64,000 bases of DNA. Origin: Azolla caroliniana (lineage: Eukaryota > Polypodiophyta). The DNA is taken from NCBI GenBank assembly GCA_043228905.1, contig JBHGNT010000011.1, positions 15,128,001 through 15,192,000 of the forward strand. Reading direction: 5' to 3'. Positions within the stretch are counted from its first letter, which is position 1. Each line of letters starts with the position of its first letter. A program made the position numbers and the translations under genes. The notes below the pieces were generated by a model that searched no databases, had not been told where the DNA came from, and saw only the letters and a program-made list of their open reading frames with translations. Below are positions 1-12,300 of this stretch, piece after piece.

Positions 1-796
1 CTAGTATTTAAGAGTAATTTATGGATTTGGATTAGTAATTGTCTGATGTGGTTTCTTCCTTCAAAAACATCAATTGTAAATGACTTCGTCAAGATTGAAA
101 GATTTATTGAATGAATAGATTCAGATGAATTACTTCTGGCTTTGAGTTCAATGTGGAAATGATGTGATTTTATTTTTGTTAGATCATTTTATCTACCTAT
201 CTATTGTCAAGGTAGTATTTCTATTGAATTTCCTATAAATCTAGTTATGTCTGAACAAGTGGGTTTTCCACTTCATGTAGATATACATGAATCCAAGGAA
301 TCTGGTGGTTTTCCACTTCCATGTACAGTTTATTCTTGTGTACTAGTGGTAACATGGGATTTTGCCATGCTATCATTATCATATTTGTGTTTAAGATGCA
401 TGTTGCAAGTATTTGATTTAACTGTTCAGCACTGCATGAGTGATTGCAGCCTACTATTAGCCATGGCCCATTCCCATTGTGACTTCACATGAAAGTATTT
501 GGAATCTCCAATTTGCATTTCAGACTTTATTGGTGGTTTTCCACGTTCTCACAAATTTGAACTTTCAATATAATATATCATGACTTAAGAATTTAGCATT
601 GTCAGTTATTGGAGCCTATGATTGCATACCATGTTTTCCAATGTGACACATAATGAATCTTTAGAATCTCCAATTGCCATTTTCAACCCTGAACGCATCA
701 AAGGTTATTTGAACCACCTTTCCAACCTCTAATATCTCAGTAGTACATAAAGTTGTGTTCTCAGGCAATTGATGGAAATAAACATTAATTCCCAGT

Positions 797-1330
797 ATAC
801 AGTCCATAATCCTTCTTTGCAATCTTCATTGTGTTTTTAAATTAACAATTTATGAATTTAATATTGAAACTATTTTAAAAGAGATCAAAGCAAGCAATTG
901 TGTGGAGGGTTGGGAACATATCTCATCATATTAATAACAATATTATTTAAGGAGACCATGACCCGAAGATCTCACTCACAGTCCATAATCCTTCTTTGCA
1001 ATCGTCATTATGTTTAAATTATCCATTTGTGAATTTAATATCAAATCTCTTTTAAAAGAGATCAAAGCAAGGAGACCATGACCTAATAATTAATGGCTTA
1101 GAACATACCTCATGGTATTCATAACAATATTATTTAAAGAGACCATGACCTAATAATTCCACTCATTCCCAGCATATAGTGTCCATAATCCTTCTTTGCA
1201 ATCTTCATTGTGTTTAAATTATCCATTCATGAAATTAATATCACATCTATTTCAAACGAGAAGAAGCAATTATGTGAAGGGCTGAGAACATATCTCATGG
1301 TATTGTTAACAATATAGGAGCCATGACCTG
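797..1330. repeat. Degenerate tandem repeat, three copies of about 180-200 bp
   Basis: A phrase beginning CCATAATCCTTCTTTGCAAT occurs near 804, 983 and 1183. Each copy continues with a similar AT-rich tail and, in all three, ends near a GGAGACCATGACC-like phrase or a variant of it. Copies differ by many substitutions and small indels, so the array is old. It lies 3' of the SKIP gene. The rest of 1-1970 holds no gene I can support. Confidence 0.6.
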
Positions 1331-1970
1331 ATTATCCCCCTTACACAGTAAAGATAATTCTTAATCTAGTCTACATATCATTTATTGCCTTTAGCACCAC
1401 TCACAAGCCAGAATAATTCTTAATATTGTGAAGAATCGCTATATTTACAGGTATTTAATCAAATATATGTCACATATGTCACAGTAAGGATCGTTTTAAA
1501 GGAAAATGCATACACATGAACATTTTTCATATTGCATAAAGTTGTCTTTAAAAATGCACATATACTTACCATTTATCACATCTCTTTGAAGCGTCCCATA
1601 GACATGAGCATTTATCACATGGTTTAGTCATTGGCATTCAGGATAATGACTCTTCGACAAACACAAATACGCCTGTTCAGTTTTCAGGATAATGATCTCT
1701 TTGACAAACACAGACCATTTGTCACATAGAGAGATGTGGCTTCCATAAAGAAAGAGACATACATCTAGACATTAATCATTCATATATACCTTCCTGTTTG
1801 AGATAAGAATCTCTTTAAAGAGACTGCTAAACACTTGATCATTTGTCATATAGTTTAATGTTAGCAATAGCATCTACACAAACAAAGTTGTGTCCAAAAC
1901 GTTGACAGAAATGAAGTGCTTTGGAGTTTTTTAAAAGAAAAACAGAAAACCAAAACCCAAATAAAACCAA

Positions 1971-3806
1971 CTATCTTCCTCCACGCTCAAAATCAACTCT
2001 ATTCCGACTGGATCCACCTTCATAGCTCTCCTTCATGGCCGAACCTGCGCTAGCTCTCATGGTACCTCCACCACCAACCCTCTCTAGTGCCTTCTTTCCT
2101 TTCTTCACCTCAGTTAAGAACTGATCGAGACCAAAAGGATCAGCTTCATCTTGATTCTTCTCGAATTCAACAGGTTTATCTCTAGACCCAGGTCTCTCAG
2201 TAGTTCCTGCAAATCCCTTATCTGGCCTGAATCGATCAGTCCTCAATACCTTATCTAGTTGATCATCAGCCCCACCATACACCTCACTATCAGCAGCATC
2301 TTTCTTCGGCCTATATAGGCTAGAAGAAGCTGAGCGATCAGCAAATAGACCTTTATCATATACATTATATGTGTCATCAGCCGCAAATCCAGATTGCATT
2401 CCAGTATCTTGATTGAAGAGACGTTGATCATACATCACTTCTCCCACTCCTGTTGTACCCACATTAGCCATACCCAGCGCAACTTTTTCGCTAATATCTC
2501 TCTCTCTATCTCTAGTGATTTTACTCTTCTTGCCCAGATGGCCTTCTTTAGCTTCAAGCCTACGTTCTCTTTCACGTTCTCTCCTCCTTTCTTCTCTAAG
2601 AGACTCTCTTTTGATTCGTTCTTCTCTTTCTTCTTTTGATTCACGGGCTCTTTCTTCATTGTGGATACTATGATCAACATCATCATGTCTTCGTGCTTGC
2701 ATAGGTGTGCTTGATAGTGGTATTGATCGATCCACGACCCCACCTACTGGTGCACCTCCAGCACCTCCTGCCCTTTCTAATCTAGCCTTTTGAGCAAGCA
2801 TCCTAAGCTCTTGTTCCTTCTTCTCCTTCTCTTTCAATATCAACTCTTTTTGTATCTTTGACCTCATCTCCACAGCCTCGCGTGCCTTTTGCTCAGCCAC
2901 ATAAAGAGCCTCCGAGAGTTTAGCAAAGTTATCATTTATTTGCACATCTTGGAGTCCCCTCCCATCAGCAGCAAGCCTTTTATCAAGAGGGATTGTATAG
3001 CCTTTGGGATTCTTCCAATTCGAGATACATGGAGGTATTTTCCAATCTTGTTGATCTTTAACGGTTACAGGGCGGGGCGGAGAATGCATAACAGGGACAG
3101 GAGGAGAACCTGATGCTTTAGGAACTCTCTTATGCTTAAATTTTGGCGGCTCAAGGGGATCTTTGGGCATCTCAACCATCCGAATCACTCTCTCTTTGGC
3201 ACCCGAATTGAAAGCCGAGGATTGCTGAGAGGGTGTATACTTGATATATGCCACTTCATTCGAGTTTGATGGAACATTCTTAGGCTGAGCTGCACTAACC
3301 CTAACATTGACAATCTTCTCAATTGCTTCTTTTGTCCTTCGGGTGGTTTCCTCGGCCTCTTTCTCTTCTTCTTCTTTGCTAGCCTTCTCAGCGGCATCCA
3401 AGCCTATCTTCGGAACGAGGTCCGAGTGTCGAGAGAACACCGTCTTCGATGCATTTTCCGACAATTTAACAATGGAATCGAAATTAATCTTACCTGTGGC
3501 ATCAACACTGAGGGGCAAGATGGTGACGTCGTCATTCTTGCCGTCTTTCCTGCCCATATTGAGGGGGTATTGAGCGATGTGAATCTCCGGGAAGGCCCCA
3601 CCATCTCCGAAGTCCTCAACTCTGCGAGGAATGAATCCTGATCGCTTCCCATATGGAGGGACTTGCTTGATCTTGGACGCAGGAGGGCCTCCTACAGAAG
3701 ACTGCTCGACTCGCTCTTTGAACCATGCATCATTGGAGAAGTCGTAGAGAGATTGCTTGTCTTGCTTGGGTGCAGGGAGATGCGCGAGGAGCTGTGTGTG
3801 AGACAT
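1971..3806 (-). CDS. SKIP: SNW/SKI-interacting protein (SKIP), spliceosome-associated
   Basis: SKIP/SNW1 (yeast Prp45) is a nuclear spliceosome component and transcription co-regulator; in plants it links splicing to the clock and to stress responses. The frame is one exon of about 611 residues, the usual plant length. The diagnostic SNWKNPKG motif lies near residue 262, inside the SNW domain, followed by the PLDKRLAADGRG stretch. The N-terminal NDAWFKER and KIKQVPPYGKRSGF-type segments and the C-terminal Lys/Glu/Arg-rich helix also fit. A second in-frame ATG 15 bp upstream (3821) could add MLNLA; I prefer the start at 3806, which gives MSHTQLL, but cannot prove it. The gene looks intact. Family assignment is firm; the function is known from relatives, not shown here. 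Confidence 0.95.
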   Translation of the reverse strand: MSHTQLLAHLPAPKQDKQSLYDFSNDAWFKERVEQSSVGGPPASKIKQVPPYGKRSGFIPRRVEDFGDGGAFPEIHIAQYPLNMGRKDGKNDDVTILPLSVDATGKINFDSIVKLSENASKTVFSRHSDLVPKIGLDAAEKASKEEEEKEAEETTRRTKEAIEKIVNVRVSAAQPKNVPSNSNEVAYIKYTPSQQSSAFNSGAKERVIRMVEMPKDPLEPPKFKHKRVPKASGSPPVPVMHSPPRPVTVKDQQDWKIPPCISNWKNPKGYTIPLDKRLAADGRGLQDVQINDNFAKLSEALYVAEQKAREAVEMRSKIQKELILKEKEKKEQELRMLAQKARLERAGGAGGAPVGGVVDRSIPLSSTPMQARRHDDVDHSIHNEERARESKEEREERIKRESLREERRRERERERRLEAKEGHLGKKSKITRDRERDISEKVALGMANVGTTGVGEVMYDQRLFNQDTGMQSGFAADDTYNVYDKGLFADRSASSSLYRPKKDAADSEVYGGADDQLDKVLRTDRFRPDKGFAGTTERPGSRDKPVEFEKNQDEADPFGLDQFLTEVKKGKKALERVGGGGTMRASAGSAMKESYEGGSSRNRVDFERGGR

Positions 3807-3977
3807 GGCAAGATTCAGCACAGATCTAGGCGGAGGGTGCGGTTGCGGTTAAGGCTAGGGTTAAGACGTTTAGAGTTAAGGTCAGGGGGGTTAAGGTCTT
3901 GGGATTTAGGGGTATAGATAGATAGATCGATAGATAGATGATGTTCTGTTCAGTTCAGGTTCAGGGTGTGTTTAGGA

Positions 3978-4017
3978 TTAGGGTTTTCGATCGCAGACAG
4001 AGAGGAGGAAACCCTAA
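3978..4017. promoter_or_regulatory. Telo-box motifs upstream of SKIP
   Basis: AAACCCTAA at 4009-4017 and its reverse complement form within TTAGGGTTTT near 3978 lie about 170-210 bp upstream of the SKIP start. Telo-boxes are common in promoters and 5' leaders of plant housekeeping genes. A looser run of GGTTAAGG/TAGGGTTA-like words covers 3840-3915. Confidence 0.5.
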
Positions 4018-4059
4018 TACAGCAGAGAAGACCTTTACCGCAGAATCGCCCACATCTAC

Positions 4060-4150
4060 ATATATGTATGTATGTATGTATGTATGTATATACATATGCA
4101 TATGTATATATACATATACGTATATAGTGTATATATACATATAATGATAT
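4060..4150. repeat. TATG/TATA microsatellite with palindromic stretches
   Basis: A (TATG)n run passes into TATATACATATGCATATG-like alternating sequence. It can fold on itself. Low-complexity sequence, no coding value. Confidence 0.85.
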
Positions 4151-4169
4151 ACATATGTATAGCAAGCAT

Positions 4170-4480
4170 TTCAGTTTATTAAAATTCCAAGAATACCCCT
4201 GAAAACCTCCTCCTATTCTATAACTCCCCAGATGCGACTTGGTTTCACTTGCCATTGTTTCGGTGTAGAACATAAGATTTTGCTATATTGCGAGCTTTTC
4301 CGTTTAATGAAATTCCAAGAATACCCCTGGTTGGTTTCATTTAGCATGGTTTCAGCGTAAAACAAAAGCTTTTGCTATATTGCGAGCTTTCTCGCTTAAT
4401 GAAATTCCAAGAATACCCCTAAAAACCTCCTCCTATTCTATAACTCCCCATAAGAGACCTGGTTTCACTTCCCATGGTTT
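4170..4480. repeat. Imperfect tandem repeat, about 90-130 bp period
   Basis: CCAAGAATACCCCT recurs at 4187, 4315 and 4407. It is flanked by shared phrases such as CCTCCTCCTATTCTATAACT (first and third copies) and TTGCTATATTGCGAGCTTT (second and third). The unequal spacing suggests a duplication followed by deletions. Confidence 0.6.
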
Positions 4481-4528
4481 CAGTTCCGATTGGCCCCCAA
4501 TCCTCATCACACATACGAGACCCGATAC

Positions 4529-4575
4529 ACACACACACACACACATTGTGTGTGTGTGTGTGTGTGTGTGTGTGC
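4529..4575. repeat. (CA)n-(TG)n inverted dinucleotide repeat
   Basis: A CA run is followed at once by a TG run, so the two arms are complementary and could extrude as a hairpin or cruciform. It reads as open in several frames, which produces spurious short ORFs. Confidence 0.85.
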
Positions 4576-5425
4576 CCACAACACACCCTCCTTCGCTTGC
4601 TCAACGAAGGGGTGTCCCTCCACGTTCATCATGGCTTGTTGCATCTCACTTTGACCTCACTCCTTAACATGTTGTTGTAAAGATAACCATTCTATATTGC
4701 ATATGCTTCTGTGTAGGGTGATTCATTCAATCTTGGAGAGTGCACCGGGTAATTGATGAAAGGAAGCATCATTGGATGGTCGTAAATGCTTCATTCAAAT
4801 GTCATAATGAGGTATTCTCAAACGTCATAATTGGGACAAGACATGTGGATGTTATCTACTTTGACTAGATGCAAGGACCATGAACATGAAATTTTGACAC
4901 TAAACTGAAATGGGTGACTATATGTTGGAGATTCCAACTTTAATCCCCTGCAAAAGCCCACCATAGCTTGTGAACTTGTTGAATGTTTGTTTGGTAATGT
5001 CTGACAACGTTACAATGGGCAAGAACCAAACTTTGTACATGGACACAATATTGATAAGTTCAAAGAGGGCGTGAAAGTGGCAATTGCGATGAACAATATT
5101 CCAATCATAACAAGAATATGATCCATATTTACATAAGTATGTGTGAGTTTCATACTTTTGGGACACATCTTTGTCACCAAAGCAAGTCCTCGTTGGAGTG
5201 AAAGCTTAAAAGCAATGGAAGAGATCGGTTCAAATGGTTTGCCCTCATTCTTGGGTTGTATTTGTATATGTTTCGAAAGGTGTCCTTACTTGAGAATGAA
5301 TTGTTACCCGTATGAGCGGTACGGGGATGGATAAGGGGGCAAATGTGCATGAGAGTGAGACTAGAGCGAGTGTAAGTGTGAGTATATACATATTTGTATG
5401 AACACATGTGTAGTTATGGGGCATC

Positions 5426-5755
5426 TCTCTTTCTTTTTCGTAATTAGCTTACCCTAGTGGTAAGTTGTGAACACTACAAGCATTGTGTCTTGGGTTTGAA
5501 ACCCAATTTTCTCACTTCTTATATCTCTCCCTCTCTCTTTTTTGTAATTAGCTTACCCTAAAGGTAAGTTGTTAACATTACAAGCACTGCGTCTTCGGTT
5601 CGAAACCCAATTTTCTCATTTCTCTCTATTATATACTTCATATATATATCTCTTAATTCACTAGATGCCACTGTGGAATGTAGGGGTTGAACCCATGACC
5701 ACCTAGTCTCCATTGGGCAACCTTACCAACTGAGCTACATCCATCTGGGCTCTCT
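5426..5755. mobile_element. Composite SINE-like element with convergent tRNA-like modules, copy 1
   Basis: On the minus strand 5676-5742 reads as a tRNA-like sequence. It has a seven-pair acceptor stem (GGATGTA with TACATTC, one G-U pair), an A-box-like TAGCTCAGTTGG and a B-box-like GGGTTCAACCC. On the plus strand two tandem modules (about 5438-5520 and 5540-5625) each carry an A-box-like TAGCTTACCC...GGTAAG and a B-box-like GGTTTGAAACC or GGTTCGAAACC about 40-45 bp later. The plus and minus modules point at each other across a CT/AT-rich spacer. The same arrangement, more decayed, recurs at 23.87-24.06 kb. A tRNA-derived SINE family is the best explanation. Confidence 0.55.
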
Positions 5756-6412
5756 CTCTCTCTCTCTCTCTCTCACGATTTTGGGCACTTTGGACCATTT
5801 GGACAGTTCGCAATAATAAGGTCTTTGATCGAAACCAATTGCATGAAGTTAGCTTCTATAAGCAATCCCGCCCACAATCTCTATTTGATTGTCTGCAACT
5901 TAGAGACATCACACTGTAAATTTACAATCTTTACTTGGAGGGCTTTTAAGCTCTTTAGTGTCTAATCGACACTTGTATATTTTTCTTTATTCTTTGTGGG
6001 TTTTCACCTCACTTTGAGGTTTCCCAGTAGTACTAAAAGTGTTACTAAAAAAAAGTGATTGTTTAACTTGACGCCAAATGACTCTATCAAAACTTACATG
6101 AATTTGGATATGTAATATTGGTATCCTTGAAATATTTTAGAAAATAAGTCCATTTCCATTATTATTATTAATATTTATTTACTCATCTATCGCAAATGCC
6201 CATATTATTGTAATTTTGTACATTACTAACATACCCTTAGCAACAACGTGCCCGCTTATGATCTTCCACATCTCTTCATTGTACGTGACAAGCATAGAAT
6301 GATTGAAATGAGGCTACAACATATGTACAGTTAGGGATGTTGTCTTGTTGATATGTTTCGAGAAAAACCCTAACACACAGTAGAACCAAACTTGACATAT
6401 ATGAAAGTGTTT

Positions 6413-6485
6413 GCTTTCATTGAGGGTTGAACTCAAGACCTCCCGCTTACTAAACGGGTGCTCTAACCAACTGAGCTATGAAAGC
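6413..6485 (-). tRNA. tRNA-Thr (anticodon AGU)
   Basis: The 73-nt sequence folds as a full cloverleaf. The acceptor GCTTTCA pairs perfectly with TGAAAGC. The D-arm is GCTC/GAGC. The anticodon stem is CCCGT/GCGGG with loop TTAGTAA, giving AGT. The variable loop is AGGTC, and the T-stem TTGAG/CTCAA holds the loop TTCAACC. The discriminator base would be A (complement of T at 6412). A box (TAGCTCAGTTGG) and B box (GAGTTCAACCC) are present. The nearest T-run terminator lies about 45 bp downstream, farther than usual. No intron. It looks functional and matches the plant cytosolic tRNA-Thr type. Confidence 0.93.
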
Positions 6486-6599
6486 TTACAATTATTTGTA
6501 TGCAATGCGTAATCACATAAATTTATGAAAGTATAAACAGTAAAGTTGATGAAGTGAAGAGTGTGATGTCTAATTTTGCAAATGAAAAGAGTCAAAGGT

Positions 6600-7180
6600 G
6601 GGATGGATGAGTTGTTTAGGAAATATGTAGTGCAATTAAAGGGGTCACTTGCAATGTGGTTTCAAAAAGCTTGGATGTCAAGGAATATGCCTCATTCTTG
6701 GAAGATTGGACCTTCTCTAGTGAGTGCCCTTTGCTTGATGGTGTTTCTTTAACGTGGGAAATCTACAAGATTTTTGCAAAACTAATGTCTAAACTATTAC
6801 ATAAACTCTTACCTTCTATTATACATAATTCTAAATATGGTTTCTTGGTAGGAGGAGATTTTTTTCATAAAAATTTGAATGTACATATGCCAATTGTTTA
6901 TGTGAATAAGTTGGAGCACTTAGTAGCCATGTTGCAATTAGATCTTGAAAGGCTTGTGACAATGTGGATTGGTCTTTTCTAAGCCATTTGATGGGTCATC
7001 AACAAGATTTTCAAGATTGTATATTGAGGGTGATATATATTGGGGGATGGTTTAATTTCACATGAAATGCTTAATGAAAGAGTACAACAACCTATTCCAA
7101 TTCAAATATTAGTTGAACAAGGATGTCCAATTAGTTTGTTGCATAATATCAAGAATTGTCACACATTCTATACTTGACAT
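6600..7180 (+). pseudogene. LINE (L1-type) reverse transcriptase fragment
   Basis: The translation 6656-6982 contains YKIFAKLMSKLLHKLLPSII, then a YGFLVGGDFFHKNLN stretch and MLQLDLER. These align in order with the L1-type RT core: the 'IYKI.AK.L..RL...LP.LI', 'Q.GF..GR.I..N' and 'LDLEKAYD' regions. Beyond 6982 stops and frame changes interrupt it, but recognisable pieces continue (ISHEMLNERVQQPIPIQ, then EQGCPIS-like, near 7050-7130). It is a dead 5'- and 3'-truncated copy, with no ORF1, endonuclease or poly(A) tail seen. Confidence 0.7.
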
Positions 7181-7189
7181 CATACTATT

Positions 7190-8446
7190 GTCGCAAATTC
7201 TACCTTTAAGTTATTTGTACCTTCTTCATTTACTATAGCAACCAAGGTTTACAAAAGTGAGCTCGTGTAAAGCATAGTTACACATTACAACTTTTTTTAA
7301 CTCTTCCTTCAAGTAAAACAACATCCTATGTAGGCAATTCTCTCTTTCGTAGACCTTTGCTTCAAGTCTTCTTGTTATACAATACTATACAAATTTTGAT
7401 TGATCAAGTGAAGCATAGTCTATACATGTAACATTGTTATCATTTCCTTAAAGCATTGATAAATTCCCTTTTATGTAAACCTTGTCTATATCTTGGATAT
7501 GAATAATTGTATATTTTTAAAGTATTTTTTGAGTTACATGTGGTATTACAACCAAGAGCAAAGACCTATAGAGTCGGTGGTGTGCTAGGATCAAACGTTC
7601 TACCATGGCTTTAGCCTTTGATGGACAAGAGGGTGTTATATACACAAGAAAACCCAAATGATCCGTTGATTGCATCAAGCATGATATAGGGTGATAAACT
7701 ATGTGGAGATAGCAATGAACTAATTATATGTTACTAATACATATTTATACAAATTTGTCATAAATGAAATCTCTTCTTACTAGTTTTTATCGAAGACAAC
7801 TTCTTTACTTGTCTTGGAGTTGGATTGGCTTCTCCCACCTTCATGGAATCATTATTTCTTGACTTATGGTCATCGAGTGAAATTGATGGCATGACGTCTC
7901 TCGACAATTCCCCACTTGATGTAGTCATGTTATTATGTCATCTAATTAGATTTTGCAAACATTTTCTTCCTCATTCCTAAATATGTTACAAAAAATTTAC
8001 CCCCAATGTAAACATGGTATATAACGTAGTTTTGTACATTGACGCAATGAGTAGCTTCGTATAAGTGATATAATGAAGACATGTGTGGAAATGAGGATTT
8101 GAATATTTGATATTAGCTTTATAATCTATTTGTTAACCATTAGGCTAAGCACACCATGAGGGTTTCATAACTTATTGATTAAGTTGATTATTAAATTAAG
8201 CACATCAAGTTTTTCTTTTTTTTGAAAGGATATCCATTCATTACTGTAAACAATGTATAAAGTTTTGATTCCTCTGTGATTGGTGGAGGAAACAACCTTT
8301 TTGGTGGTTGAAAGTGCTAAAAAGGAGTGCCATTCTTAGAGGACACATGTGGAGCAACTTTTCACAAAGTAAGAAAATGATAGCGTTGAGCAACTTTATC
8401 GTCGGAATCTCCAATAATACAATCTCATTGAACCTTCAAAGTATGA
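7190..8446. other. AT-rich intergenic DNA with a weak tRNA-like SINE remnant
   Basis: No gene found. Near 8080-8165 on the minus strand a GCTTAGCCTAATGGTTAA word is followed about 45 bp later by ATTCAAATCC. That is the spacing of A and B boxes in a tRNA-derived SINE head. It is too decayed to define ends. Confidence 0.3.
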
Positions 8447-8451
8447 ACCGT

Positions 8452-9245
8452 TGTCTAGATATTACGCAAGTGCGTGTGGAAACGAGGCGGGACCGCGGGG
8501 GTCTCGAACCAAAGAGCAAGCGAGGGAGGAGAAAGAGGGAGAACCTGCTACGCAGGACCGGGGATACACAGGGACACGGCCCTTCAGCACAGAGAACGCG
8601 AACAGACACCGACACAGACAGATGCGAATGACTAAATATGTATATTAAGAAAAATGGCTAGCACGACTACAACCCCCAATGGGGCACGGGTTGGTTACAA
8701 CCGAACAGGCCGGCGAACAGATGCCGATGCCTATTCGCTTCGACGCACAAAGGGGGGGTAGCAGGTCGGAGGTGCTGCCGGAAGCACTCGGGCGTTCCTC
8801 GAAACAGCGCGAACCTCCTCGGAACCCTGCACAGAAAGCTATGGAGCTCAAGAAGGAAGGAAACAGAGAGAGAAGCGTCCAGAAACGGTCCGACAGCACT
8901 TCGTCCTCTCTGCGCGAGATGCCTGCAACAACTCTTTCCTGCTCTTATATAGGCCGACGAGCAGGCCGTCATGTCAGCTTTATTCCCTGTCCCTTTTGAA
9001 CAGGGATCCGCTCCGTTCTTCACGCATCCGCGTAGTTACGCCGCCGACTCGTGCCGTCCCTTAGCTCGCGCGCACGACCGAAAAGACTGTTCGCGCGGTC
9101 TTTGTCTCCACTCGTGTTAGGGCCCGTTCCTGCCGATTATCCTCCTAACTCGCCTCTATGTTCGACTTGGAGCGTGCGCGCGTGAGGAACCGGTTCCCAC
9201 GCCTTGGTCTGCCGATTCCGCTTATGGACGGTTTTCTTCACGACA
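8452..9245 (-). repeat. 3' LTR of the GC-rich Ty3 element
   Basis: 794 bp, near-identical to the copy at 14967-15760. It ends TGTCTAG...CGACA on the plus strand, so TG...CA on the element strand. The purine-rich tract AGGTGGGGGCGGA, read on the element strand, abuts its start at about 9246-9258 and would prime plus-strand synthesis. Confidence 0.95.
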
Positions 9246-9316
9246 TCCGCCCCCACCTAACCGCGCATCCTCCGGTATGCGCCAAGAGAGTTGGGACGGA
9301 GAAAACCGGCCCGTCT

Positions 9317-12300
9317 TCATTCCTCGCCCGTCGGTTCTTCCTCGTTTTCGGATCGTTCGTCACTGCTGACCAGGAGAGCCGGGTCTGGCTCGTCGTCGTG
9401 TCGCTTCTTGAACGCTTTGATCCGCTTCCCTGCAACCGGTATCGCCATTCTCGTGCCGTCGAGTTCCGCCAGGTGATATGTCCCGTTGTCATTGGCGCTC
9501 CGTACCACGTAAGGCCCGAACCACCTTCGTGCGAACTTCCGTGTAGCTCGGTGCTGGTTGTCGAGGCTGCTGTCGTAGACGAGCACCCAGTCACCTTCTT
9601 CGATTTTCTTCGGTCGGAGCCGGTGCGTTCGGTCGAACCTGGCTTTGTTCTTTTTCCTCGCCACCCGGAGCTTCTCCGCAACCAGTTCCACGTCCTCCGG
9701 TCTCCGCTCGAGCTGTCGTATGCGCGCGGCCAACAACTCCTCCCGGCTCATCTCGTCCCTCCAGTCGACCGTTGCCCACGAGGAGATCGTCCGTTCCATC
9801 GGCATGATCGGCTTCTGGCCGAACATGAGCTCCGTCGGCATGTACCCGGTTACCGAACTGTGCGTGGTCCGGTCTGCCCACAAAGCATAAGGTAGCAGCC
9901 GCGGCCAGTTACCGACTCGGCCTCCGCATGCCCGAACCAACGCCTTGACGATCGGTCCGTGTCCGCGCTCCACCTTTCCATTCGCCTCCGGATTGTACGC
10001 AGTGGTGAGCGAGAGCTTGACTCCCAGCCGGTCGAACAGCTCCGCGGCTTCTTCGGCGTCCAACTCCCCTCGGTCAGCCACGATCTTCCCGACGCACCCG
10101 TACCGGCATATCACGTCCTCGATTAGGAACTGGCATACGGCCGCGGTCGTTTTGTTCGGAAGGGCCCGGCCTTCCACCTGGTTCGTCAAATCCTCCCGCG
10201 CTAGGACCAGGTACCGCATCTGTCCTATCCCCATTGGCATCGTCACCAGATCTACCATCCATTTGAAGTGGATGGTCGGAGGGTACGTGGGGTGAAGCTC
10301 GTCCCGATGTCGGACTATGGAGTGCATCTGACAGCTCTCGCAAGTTGTCACGAACCGATGCACGTCCTGGTACTGCCCCGGCCACCAATACTTCCCCTTC
10401 AGTTTCTCAAACGTAGCCCACGTTCCACGGTGTCCAGCCCAAGGGCTGTCGTGGTAGGCCGTCAGCAGTTCCTCATGTTCTTCCTTCATCGCCACCACCC
10501 GGAGCGGAGCGCTGTCCCTCTTCCTCGGGTGCTTCCATAGATAGCCATCCCGGAGAAAGAACCGGTACACTTTCTTCCGGATCCGGTTGGCCTCGTCCTT
10601 CGTCCATGACGCATCGGGCGTCATTGTCTTCAAAAACCCACCGATCTGCAGCCACTCCCCGTCGTACTTGCTCGCGTCGAAGTCGTTAAGCGCCGGAGTG
10701 CTTGTTCCGTCGGTTGTTACATACGCAGTCTCGAAGAAGTCCACGCCGACCTCTTCGTCCTCCGAAACCATGCCGCCCTCGTCATCGAATCTCGCCCTTG
10801 AAAGCATGTCGGCCATGGCGTTGTCTTTCCCGGAAATGTGTCGTATTTCCGGGTCCAGGGACTTGATGTACGCTATCCACCTGAGCATTGCCAGGTCCGG
10901 CGTCGCGCATCCGGAAACCATGCCGAGAATCGGCATGCAATCCGTCTCTATGATTACCTCCGTCCCGATCAGATAGTCCTTGTCGGCCTTCACCGCCGAA
11001 ACGATACCCCAGAGTTCGCGTTTAACCTGGGCGTATCCTCGCTGCCGTTCGCTGAGGACCTTTGCGCCGAATCGGATCGGAAACCGATTGTCGTCCTCGT
11101 CTTCTTGGTTGACGACCCACCCGATTCCGGTCGGACTCGTGTCAACCGTTATGTACACTGGGGTGCCCTTCCTGTAGACGGCCTTTCGGAGCGCCGGTGC
11201 TGCCGAAAGAGCCTCCTTCAGCTTCCAGACCGACTCTGTGTGCTTGTCTAGCCATTCGAATCTTCGCCCTTTCTTCAATAATCCGTACAGCGGCTCCGCG
11301 ACGTGCGCGTAATGCGGGATCCATATGTGGTAGAAGGCGCATGCCCCCAAGAATCTTCGTACTTCCGTGACCGAGCTGCAATCAGGCTTCATCGCGGAGA
11401 TGGCTTCTATCTTTGCCGGAGACGGTCTCCGGCCATACGGTCCACATAAATGTCCGACCACCATGATTTCCGACTGCCCGAAGGCTGACTTCTCCCCCGA
11501 GAAGGTGAGCCTCGCATCCTCTAGCCTTTGCAGCACCTTCTCGCAGTCGTCGATGTGCGTTACCACGAATCGCCGGCATCCGTCCGGCCCGATCGTCTCG
11601 TCCTTCTCTTCTACCGGGCATCCCTTGATCGGGATGTCGTCTAGAAACGGCATGGTGATGTCCGGGATGCAGTCCCTCAGCACCTTGTTCATTGCATTCA
11701 CCATGTGGGCCACCGAGTTGGTCCCTCCTTGCGGCAGCGTACACATCCGCACTAGGCCGAGGGGAGTTCGCATCGTCGTAATGTCTCTGCTCTCCACGGC
11801 TAGCTGGAACTGGTCGTACCCTGAATATAGATCACCGACCGAGTAAATCGACCTTCCGGCGAAGGCCTCCGCGAACTTGTCTATGGTCGGTCCGATCCCT
11901 GCGTTCCGAATGGTCACCCTATTGACCGGTTGCAGGTCCTGAATGAAGCGCAATGATCCGTTTTTCTTTGGTACCGTAAACCACCGGTTCGAGTACGGGG
12001 CGCTCGACGGCTCGAGAATGCCCATATCAACTTTCTGCTTCAACAGCTCCATCAACTTCGGGATGTGAGCTCTCGGAACCGGAATTGGCTTGAGATTCCA
12101 CGGTACATGCGGTACCGTGAATATCACCATCGGCTCTACGATCGTCGGGTCTACGCACCCGATTTCCTCCGGTGAGAATGCGAAGGCTTTCCCGTGCCTT
12201 CCGAGCATCCTCCGAAACCGGTCTTCCTCCACCGGCAGTAGGAACCCGCCCCCACCGATCTTCAGCTCGCGGAGCGTCTCGTTGGTGAAGGTGTGTCCTA

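Noticed and set aside
9158-9895. 245-residue plus-strand ORF inside the Ty3 element
   Set aside because: It lies antisense to intact pol. GC-rich DNA leaves stops rare in all frames, so long shadow frames are expected; no domain is visible.
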